Assembly: GCA_014859205.1 (NCBI GenBank)
Contig: JACUUR010000006.1
Coordinates: 1 to 32,839 of the forward strand
Direction: 5' to 3'
Origin: Dehalococcoidia bacterium
Lineage (GTDB): Bacteria > Chloroflexota > Dehalococcoidia > GIF9 > AB-539-J10
DNA: 32,839 nucleotides
Position 1 is the stretch's first letter, and every line of letters begins with the position of its first letter. Shown here one piece after another: positions 9,107 to 15,691 of this stretch. The notes below the pieces were generated by a model. That model did not search any database and was not told the DNA's origin. It saw nothing but the letters and a program-made list of their open reading frames with translations. Made by a program: the position numbers and the translations under genes.

Positions 9107-10240
9107 ATGGACTTTAGCTTTACCGAGGAGCAGGACATGTTACGAACCCTGGCCAGGGGTTTTCTGGCCGAGCAATGTCCCAAGGCCAGGGTCAGGGACA
9201 TGGACAGGGATGAGAAAGGCTTTGACCCCCACCTATGGCGCAGCATGGCCGAACTGGGCTGGCTGGGGCTCGTCCTTCCCGAGGAGTACGGCGGTATGGG
9301 CGGGAGCTTCATAGACCTGGCCGTTCTGATGGAGGAGATGGGTAGGAACATCGTGCCGGGCCCTTTCTTCTCTACCATGGCCTTTGGTGCGCTGCCTCTG
9401 CTTGAGTACGGTAGTAGTGAGCAGCGCAGCAGGTTTCTGCCGCCGGTAGCTCGCGGCGAGGCGATCTGGACCTTGGCCTTAGCCGAGTCGTCGGGAAGCT
9501 GCAAAGCCTCTGAGGTACGGCTTCGCGCTGTGGCTGAGGGAAGCTCACACGCTCTTTACGGGGACAAGCTTTTCGTTGCCGGTGCCCACATAGCCGATTA
9601 TATGCTTGTAGCCGCCAGGACCGGAGAGGGTGCCGGGCCCGAGGATGGCGTCACGCTGTTCGTCGTTGAGGCCGGGCAGCCGGGTATGAAGATCGAGGCG
9701 ATCCCCACCATGGGCGGCGACAGGCAGTACAGGGTCAGCTTCGAGGGAGCAGCAGTGTCGGCGGGTTGTATCCTGGGCGAGCTGGGTCAGGGTTGGGTTG
9801 TGGTGGAGTTCGCCCTGCAGCGGGCTGCCGTGCTCAAAGCTGCCGAGATGTCCGGGGCCTGCCAGGCTGTCCTGGACATGTCCAGTGCCTATGCCCGGGA
9901 GCGGGTGCAGTTCGACCGGCCCATCGGCTCATTCCAGGCCATACAGCACAAGCTGGCCGACATGCTGATCGACGTGGAGGCGGTGCAGTACCTGGTCTAT
10001 CAGGCAGCCTGGGGAATAAGCTCCGGTTCGCCATCCCCCTGGCAGATCTCGGCGGCCAAGGCCAAGGCCAATGAGGCTTACCAGCGGGTCTGCATCGATG
10101 GCATCAGCACTCATGGCGCCATCGGATATACCATGGATCATGATATCGGCCTCTACTATCGTCGTGTCAAGGCGGCCGAGTTCACGGCCGGCGACACCGA
10201 CTTTCACCGGGAAGTGATAGCCACTGAACTGGGCCTTTAG
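9107..10240 (+). CDS. Acyl-CoA dehydrogenase-like protein, putative non-catalytic partner subunit
   Basis: ACAD N-terminal motif LPEEYGGMGGS and FAD-contact motif RVQFDRPIGSFQAIQHKLADM retained; common catalytic Glu positions not conserved. Confidence 0.9.
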   Translation: MDFSFTEEQDMLRTLARGFLAEQCPKARVRDMDRDEKGFDPHLWRSMAELGWLGLVLPEEYGGMGGSFIDLAVLMEEMGRNIVPGPFFSTMAFGALPLLEYGSSEQRSRFLPPVARGEAIWTLALAESSGSCKASEVRLRAVAEGSSHALYGDKLFVAGAHIADYMLVAARTGEGAGPEDGVTLFVVEAGQPGMKIEAIPTMGGDRQYRVSFEGAAVSAGCILGELGQGWVVVEFALQRAAVLKAAEMSGACQAVLDMSSAYARERVQFDRPIGSFQAIQHKLADMLIDVEAVQYLVYQAAWGISSGSPSPWQISAAKAKANEAYQRVCIDGISTHGAIGYTMDHDIGLYYRRVKAAEFTAGDTDFHREVIATELGL

Positions 10241-10273
10241 CCCTGCCGAACGGGAGGCCTTCCGCGTACTGTG

Positions 10274-10915
10274 TTATCCGGGAGTCGTGGCTTGCTGCGG
10301 CGGAGGCCGCTTCCGGTGCAGGACCACCCTGGCTGCAATCAGGGCCGCCAGGCCCGAGAACAACAGGGCCCTTCTGCCGTCCGGCATCGGGCGCCAAAAC
10401 GCGCGCCAGCCAGAATCCACCATCTGATTGACACTGACCTCAGGAATTCGGAACTCCCTGTCACCGGTGTCAGGATCCCGTTGGTAGAACTGTACATGGG
10501 GGTTCTCAAACGAGGTCTCCACTTTGCCGTCATACTCCACCCACATATGCATGGGAGATGAACTGATCCGGTAGGGAATGCTCTTGGCTTCGAAGACGGA
10601 AGCTAATACCAGGGCTCGAGCTTTGCAGTCGCCCTGTTGTCGTTCTAGTATCTCCTCGATGCTGGGAAAATACCACGGCATGTTATATAGCTCCCAATCA
10701 TGGCGATAAGGTATTCTGGCTAAGACCGCTCTCTCCAGAGCTGCCGGATCAGACGGCAGGTCATCCAACATGAACTCAACGGCTGCTGGTATAGCATCAA
10801 AGGTATACACTCTGTGGATGCTGACGATTAGCTTGATGGGATTCGGATACAGTACAAATAGAATCCACAGCGCAAGCAGCAGAGGGAAGTATCTCCGGAA
10901 AGCTCTTCTAAGCAT
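10274..10915 (-). CDS. Membrane-anchored transglutaminase-like (cysteine protease fold) protein
   Basis: N-terminal hydrophobic helix (YFPLLLALWILFVLYP), QGDCKARALVLASVFEAKSIPYRI...HMWVEYDG resembling transglutaminase-core Cys/His/Asp pattern, C-terminal TM-like segment; start overlaps the upstream lyase stop. Confidence 0.65.
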   Translation of the reverse strand: MLRRAFRRYFPLLLALWILFVLYPNPIKLIVSIHRVYTFDAIPAAVEFMLDDLPSDPAALERAVLARIPYRHDWELYNMPWYFPSIEEILERQQGDCKARALVLASVFEAKSIPYRISSSPMHMWVEYDGKVETSFENPHVQFYQRDPDTGDREFRIPEVSVNQMVDSGWRAFWRPMPDGRRALLFSGLAALIAARVVLHRKRPPPQQATTPG

Positions 10916-12287
10916 AATCGAACCTACACGTGAAATGCCGCAGGATGGGAGTTTGGTACACCATCTTCAGGCCCCTCAGGTTTACGCGATTGTGGTAGAT
11001 CTCCAGAATGCTGTCCGCCACGAAGTCCATGTGCGCGTTGGTATAAGCCCGGCGGGGAATAGCCAGCCGCACCAGTTCGAGATCTGGGTATTTCTCGTGT
11101 CCGGTAGCGGTATCTTCCTCCCCGAACATGCTTGGGCCCAGGTCTACCCCCCTGATGCCCGCTTCCACGTAGAGCGCTACCACCAGGGCCTGTCCCCTGA
11201 ATTCACGCTGCGGAATGTGCGGGGCAAATCTTCTGGCGTCAAGATACACCGCGTGTCCGCCGGGCGGCAGAACAATGGGCACCCCTCCTTCCTGGAGGCG
11301 TCCGGCCAGATGGGCCACCTGTTCGATGCGGAAGCGCAGATAGGGGAGTTCGAGTACCTCCTGGAGTCCCACCGAGAGTGCCTCCATATCCCTGCCCGCC
11401 ATGCCTCCATAGGTGGGAAAGCCTTCGTATATGACCGCCAGCCCGCAGGCCTGTCGGTAGAGGGTCTCGTCACTGAAGGCCATGAAGCCTCCAATGTTGA
11501 CCAGGCCGTCCTTCTTGGAACTCATGACACAGCCGTCTCCATAGGAGAACATCTCTTGAGCGATCCTCAGTATCTCCCTATCCTGATAGCCGGACTCCCT
11601 GGTCCTGATGAAATAGCAGTTCTCGGCGAAGCGCGCAGCATCGAAGAAGAGAGGCACTCTGTAGCGACGGCAGATCTCTGCTGCCGAGCGGACATTCTCC
11701 ATTGAAGCGGGCTGACCGCCATTGTTGTTACAGGTGACGGTTATCAGAACAAACGGCACCTTCCGACTGCCATGCTCCTGAAGAACTCCCTCCAGTCTGC
11801 CCAGGTCGATATTGGCCTTGAAGGGATGGCAATCCTCCGGGTCCAACCCCGGCGCTATGACCAGGTCCAGTGGAGTCGCCCCCTTGAGCTTTATGTGCGC
11901 CCGGGTGGTATCAAAATGCATGTTGCCGGGGATAACCGATCCCGGCTGGATCAGCATCGCGGCAAGTATGTTCTCAGCCCCCCTGCCCTGGTGGGTGGGC
12001 AGGACGTATGGATAGCCTGTGATATTGGTTACGGTCTCCTGGAAGCGAAAGAAGCTGCGCGACCCGGCATATGATTCGTCACCAAGCAGCAGGGCCGCCC
12101 ACTGGAACTGGCTCATAGTGGAAGTGCCGCTGTCGGTCAGCAGGTCAATGTAGACGTCTTCCGCCCTGAGGTTGAAGACGTTGTAGCCCGCTTCAGCGAT
12201 CAGCCTTTCCCTATCTTCCCTGCTTGTCTGCCGCAACGGCTCGACCATCTTGAATTTGTACGGTTCCGGGCCAATGCTATCGCTCAT
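10908..12287 (-). CDS. tnaA: Tryptophanase / tyrosine phenol-lyase family beta-eliminating lyase (PLP), tryptophanase-like at specificity positions
   Basis: PTHQGRGAEN, SSKKDGLVNIGGF (PLP Lys), YEGFPTYGGMAGRDMEA, GGHAVYLDARRF; ORF is open to 12353, but ATG at 12287 follows AAGGAG (about 11 nt spacing) and matches the family N-terminus. Confidence 0.85.
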   Translation of the reverse strand: MSDSIGPEPYKFKMVEPLRQTSREDRERLIAEAGYNVFNLRAEDVYIDLLTDSGTSTMSQFQWAALLLGDESYAGSRSFFRFQETVTNITGYPYVLPTHQGRGAENILAAMLIQPGSVIPGNMHFDTTRAHIKLKGATPLDLVIAPGLDPEDCHPFKANIDLGRLEGVLQEHGSRKVPFVLITVTCNNNGGQPASMENVRSAAEICRRYRVPLFFDAARFAENCYFIRTRESGYQDREILRIAQEMFSYGDGCVMSSKKDGLVNIGGFMAFSDETLYRQACGLAVIYEGFPTYGGMAGRDMEALSVGLQEVLELPYLRFRIEQVAHLAGRLQEGGVPIVLPPGGHAVYLDARRFAPHIPQREFRGQALVVALYVEAGIRGVDLGPSMFGEEDTATGHEKYPDLELVRLAIPRRAYTNAHMDFVADSILEIYHNRVNLRGLKMVYQTPILRHFTCRFDYA

Positions 12288-12324
12288 AATACTATGGTTC
12301 TCCTTGGCAGGTATTCGGACAGAG

Positions 12325-12351
12325 GAGGCCGGCCGAACGGAGGCCGGCCTC
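12325..12351. repeat. Perfect 10-bp stem inverted repeat (GAGGCCGGCC-7 nt-GGCCGGCCTC) between ridA-like gene and lyase
   Basis: 12325-12334 GAGGCCGGCC and 12342-12351 GGCCGGCCTC are exact reverse complements; no T-tract on either side. Confidence 0.8.
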
Positions 12352-12380
12352 AAGCTTTGTCTGCGTGAATCGCATGCATC

Positions 12381-12785
12381 TCAACCGACCGCTGTGCCCT
12401 CGATCTCGACCTGGCATCCCCGGGGCAGGGCCGAGACCTCCACCACCGCCCGGGCCGGGTATTCCTCCCCCGGGAAGAACGACTGGTAGGCCCTGTTCAC
12501 CACCGGGAAGAGGGTCATATCTGTAACGTAGACCGTTGTCTTGACCAGGTTCCCGCAGGAGAGTCCGGCCTCCTTAAGGATCTCGCCCAGGTTGTGCATG
12601 CACTGCTTTACGTGGTCTTCGATGTCACCGGCTACGATCTCGCCGGTGACAGGATCGAGGGGCAACTGACCCGATACGAATACAAGCCTGCCTTCGGCCG
12701 AGGTTGCCTGCGCATATGCTCCGATGGCTTGTGGTGCCCTCGCTGTGCTGATCCTGTGTACTGGTCCCTCTGTTCCTTTGGTCAT
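12381..12785 (-). CDS. ridA: RidA/YjgF/Rid family reactive intermediate deaminase
   Basis: Rid family sequence: FVSGQLPLDPVTGEIV, MHNLGEILKEAG, YPARAVVEVSALPRG including the Arg of the catalytic motif; ATG 12785 preceded by GGAG at 8 nt. Confidence 0.92.
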   Translation of the reverse strand: MTKGTEGPVHRISTARAPQAIGAYAQATSAEGRLVFVSGQLPLDPVTGEIVAGDIEDHVKQCMHNLGEILKEAGLSCGNLVKTTVYVTDMTLFPVVNRAYQSFFPGEEYPARAVVEVSALPRGCQVEIEGTAVG

Positions 12786-13084
12786 TCTTGGCACTCCTTC
12801 ATCGACTGCCGGAACCCGCTGAAGGTGATATCAGCACCTCGACAGGACCGGACCGCTGCATCTCCTCAGGTTACCGCGAACCTGGCATCTCATCGTATCT
12901 GCTTCGGGCATGTACCGACGGCCACATGCGGCAGACGAGATGCGAATCCTGGTCGCTGTCGGCCCCGGGATCTGCCCAAAGTTTGACGCGTTTCACCGCC
13001 CCTGTCAAACACGACCTCTTAGAGAATCCTGCTCTCTTAAGCTGTAGTGGGTCTGCGCCCCGGCCACGTGGAGGCTAGGGAGTG

Positions 13085-13113
13085 TTGACAAAGTTTATAG
13101 TGGTTATTATAAT
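13085..13113 (+). promoter_or_regulatory. Exact-consensus sigma70/sigmaA promoter TTGACA-N17-TATAAT
   Basis: TTGACA 13085-13090, 17-nt spacer, TATAAT 13108-13113, upstream of ATG 13210. Confidence 0.85.
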
Positions 13114-13126
13114 AGATCAAGATATT

Positions 13127-13160
13127 TAAGTAAGAGATTAACTATAGTTATGACTACTTA
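13127..13160. promoter_or_regulatory. Candidate operator: nested AT-rich dyads just downstream of the consensus promoter
   Basis: TAACTATAGTTA (13139-13150) is a perfect palindrome; flanking TAAGTA (13127-13132) and TACTTA (13155-13160) are inverted, with center offset by 1 bp. Confidence 0.5.
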
Positions 13161-13209
13161 TGGGCGGCCCGAAGGGCCCAGTCTAGGAGGCCAACAAAGG
13201 AGGTAAGAG

Positions 13210-14088
13210 ATGGCGAAGATCGAAGGAGCATTCGAGAAGGAACTGGAGGTGGGGACGTCTGTGCGGCTGGAGGTGAAGACAGGCAGCGGAGACGTAGACA
13301 TACTGCCCGGAAAAGACGGAAGACTGGGGGTATCTGCTGAGTTCGACGTGAAAGCAAGCTCGCAAGGGCAAGCCGAGGAGTTGGCCCGGAGGATCGAAGC
13401 AGACCCTCCCATTGAGGTGGACGGAGACCTGGTCAGGATCGGCGATCTGAGCAAATACAGCCTGGGCCGGCAACCTCTGGGCCCCTTCGCGGTCTTCGAT
13501 TTCTCCATCTCAGCCCCCCGTGAGACCCAGGCGATGCTCAAATCCGGGTCGGGTGACCACCAGGTGCGTGGTCTGAGGGGTCCGGTGAGGGTCAGAGCCG
13601 GCTCCGGTGACGTCCAGATCGAAGATATCGAGGGCGATGTCGATGTTGGCGTGGGTAGCGGAGATATCCGGATTGCCAGGGCCCGCTCGGCTGTCAGCGC
13701 CGAGTCCGGTCGTGGAGGCGTCGATCTGACGGAGACGACCGGACCGGTTACCGTGAAGGCCGGCTGCGGTGATATGTCGCTCCGGGACATCGGCGGCAAT
13801 ATCGATGCGAGTGTCGGGCATGGGGATATCACGCTGGAGTCTCCCGTCGGGGCCGGTGCAGAGTGGGCTCTGAAGGCTGGCTCGGGGGACGTCGAACTCC
13901 TGCTGCCTCGCGACTCGCAGTTCAGGCTTTGTGCTGTGAGTGTCTCCGGCGACATAGAGACCGACTTTGATCTGGAGTCCCCCGGGGGGATCGGGAAGAA
14001 GAAGGTGGAAGGACAGGCTGGGGAGGACACGAGTGCCGGGATCAACGTCACGACTGGACACGGAGATATCACGATAGAAGCAAGGTAG
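13210..14088 (+). CDS. DUF4097-like putative adhesin / beta-repeat protein
   Basis: Repeated GSGDV.I motifs (TGSGDVDI, AGSGDVQI, VGSGDIRI, AGCGDMSL, VGHGDITL, AGSGDVEL, TGHGDITI) typical of DUF4097; SD aaaggaggtaagag. Confidence 0.8.
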   Translation: MAKIEGAFEKELEVGTSVRLEVKTGSGDVDILPGKDGRLGVSAEFDVKASSQGQAEELARRIEADPPIEVDGDLVRIGDLSKYSLGRQPLGPFAVFDFSISAPRETQAMLKSGSGDHQVRGLRGPVRVRAGSGDVQIEDIEGDVDVGVGSGDIRIARARSAVSAESGRGGVDLTETTGPVTVKAGCGDMSLRDIGGNIDASVGHGDITLESPVGAGAEWALKAGSGDVELLLPRDSQFRLCAVSVSGDIETDFDLESPGGIGKKKVEGQAGEDTSAGINVTTGHGDITIEAR

Positions 14089-14142
14089 CGGTGCACGTGA
14101 GCTGATCCGCCGTCGTCGGTAGGCCAGGTAGGCCGGAAACGG

Positions 14143-14170
14143 CAGGGCGTTCACAAACGTATTCGCCCTG
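14143..14170. repeat. Inverted repeat CAGGGCG-14 nt-CGCCCTG, possible REP-like element or 3' hairpin
   Basis: 14143-14149 and 14164-14170 are exact reverse complements in the noncoding gap after the DUF4097-like gene. Confidence 0.55.
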
Positions 14171-14181
14171 TCCACGAGGCG

Positions 14182-14204
14182 GCCCGATGCCTGTTCCATC
14201 GGGC
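14182..14204. repeat. Inverted repeat GCCCGATG-7 nt-CATCGGGC
   Basis: 14182-14189 and 14197-14204 exact reverse complements, close to the preceding hairpin. Confidence 0.55.
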
Positions 14205-14247
14205 AGCCGCAGGAATCGTGCGCACATGGTGCCTGAGCTGATTGACG

Positions 14248-14276
14248 TTGAATGTGAGATCGAAGTCGGGTAGACT
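14248..14276 (+). promoter_or_regulatory. Candidate sigma70-type promoter for tldD-tldE (TTGAAT-N17-TAGACT)
   Basis: TTGAAT 14248-14253, 17-nt spacer, TAGACT 14271-14276, upstream of ATG 14309 with SD aaaggagg. Confidence 0.5.
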
Positions 14277-14308
14277 ACATGTAGAACAGAGAGCAGAAAG
14301 GAGGCGTT

Positions 14309-15691
14309 ATGCTTGAATTCTTGGAGGAGTTGCTGGGTGAGTTCACCGGGTCGGACTACGGTGAACTGCGTTATCATGAACGGAAGGGGCTCAACATCGC
14401 GGTACGTCAGGGCGAATTGGAGGCGGCTAACTCCACAGTCTACAGCGGAGTTGGGGTGCGGGCCTTCTGTCAGGGAGGCTGGGGTTTTAGCAGCACGTCG
14501 CGCCTCGACCGGGAGAGCCTGAAAGCTGCAATCCGGGACGCCGTCAGCGGAGCCAGGGCGGCGAGCAAGAAGGCAGACACAAGGCTCGGGCAGGCCAGGC
14601 TGGCCAGGGGGACGTTCAGTCCCGAGATCGGGGACCCCCTGAGCGCTCATCCCTTTGAGGAGAAGCTCGCCGTGGTGCGCCGAACCGAGGCGAAGGCCGG
14701 GTCGTTTCACTTCATCTCCTCGACGGCCTGTGCCTATCGGGAGAACCTCGATCATAAGTATATACTAACTACCGATGGCGCCAGAGCGGAGGTGATGGAC
14801 TCCAAGCCGGAGTTCAGGGTGCTCGCTGTGGCCACAGCCGATGGCCGATCAGTAGAAGCTTCCGAGTCTCTGGGCGTCACCGGGGGATGGGATGACCTCT
14901 TTAAGAGACAGCCTGATGAACTGGCGGAGATCGCGGCCAAGAGGGCCGGGGACCTGCTCAAAGCCTCACATCCCGGCGGCGAGCGGGCGTTGGTGATATT
15001 AGACCCTGCGCTGGTGGGCCTGCTGGCCCATGAGGCCATCGGACATACCGTGGAGGCCGATTTCGTGCTGTCCGGTGCCATTACCGAAGGGAAGCTGGGT
15101 CAGCGGGTGGCCAGTGAACTGGTGACCCTGGTCGACAGCGGCCCGTCGCAATACGGCAAGCACGCCGGCGGGACCGTCCTGGTTGACGATGAAGGGGTCA
15201 TCGCTGAGAGGACGGTGGTTATCGAGCAGGGCATCTTGAAGTCGTACCTGCACAGCAGGGAGACGGCCGGCATGTTCGGGGTGAATGCCACCGGGAACGC
15301 GCGGGCCTTCGAGTACTCCGATGAGCCTCTGATCAGAATGCGCAACACTTATATAGAACCGGGAGACAAGACTCTTGAGGAGATGGTCTCCGAGGTGCAG
15401 CACGGCTACCTGCTTAAGGGTGCCAGAGGAGGGCAGGCCGATGCCAACGCTGAGTTCATGTTCTCGGTGCAGGAGGCCTATCGCATAAAGGATGGCAAGA
15501 TCGGCGAACTCCTGCGCGGGGTGGCGGTCAGCGGTCAGGCCTTTGAGGTGCTGCAGAGTGTGGATGCTGTGGGCAAGGAGTTCCGCTTCGATATAGGAGC
15601 GGGCTACTGCGGCAAGGGCCAGCCGGCCAAAGTCGATGGCGGAGGCCCCTACCTCAGGTGTAAGGCAATAATAGGAGGGAGGACACGATGA
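14309..15691 (+). CDS. tldD: TldD-type metalloprotease subunit
   Basis: TldD/PmbA family; zinc-binding HEAIGHTVEAD; GTVLVDDEG, LHSRETAGMFG; adjacent to TldE-like gene. Confidence 0.92.
   Translation: MLEFLEELLGEFTGSDYGELRYHERKGLNIAVRQGELEAANSTVYSGVGVRAFCQGGWGFSSTSRLDRESLKAAIRDAVSGARAASKKADTRLGQARLARGTFSPEIGDPLSAHPFEEKLAVVRRTEAKAGSFHFISSTACAYRENLDHKYILTTDGARAEVMDSKPEFRVLAVATADGRSVEASESLGVTGGWDDLFKRQPDELAEIAAKRAGDLLKASHPGGERALVILDPALVGLLAHEAIGHTVEADFVLSGAITEGKLGQRVASELVTLVDSGPSQYGKHAGGTVLVDDEGVIAERTVVIEQGILKSYLHSRETAGMFGVNATGNARAFEYSDEPLIRMRNTYIEPGDKTLEEMVSEVQHGYLLKGARGGQADANAEFMFSVQEAYRIKDGKIGELLRGVAVSGQAFEVLQSVDAVGKEFRFDIGAGYCGKGQPAKVDGGGPYLRCKAIIGGRTR

Noticed and set aside
10770-11705. 311-aa plus-strand ORF over the tryptophanase-like gene
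   Set aside because: Antisense to a gene with strong family motifs; no recognisable domain.
12788-13078. Small plus-strand ORF in the gap upstream of the DUF4097-like gene
   Set aside because: No SD, no domain, lies in a noncoding gap rich in stop-poor GC sequence; likely spurious.
13158-14096. 312-aa antisense ORF over the DUF4097-like gene
   Set aside because: Ser/Pro/Thr-rich translation is the expected antisense shadow of the repeated GSGD coding pattern.
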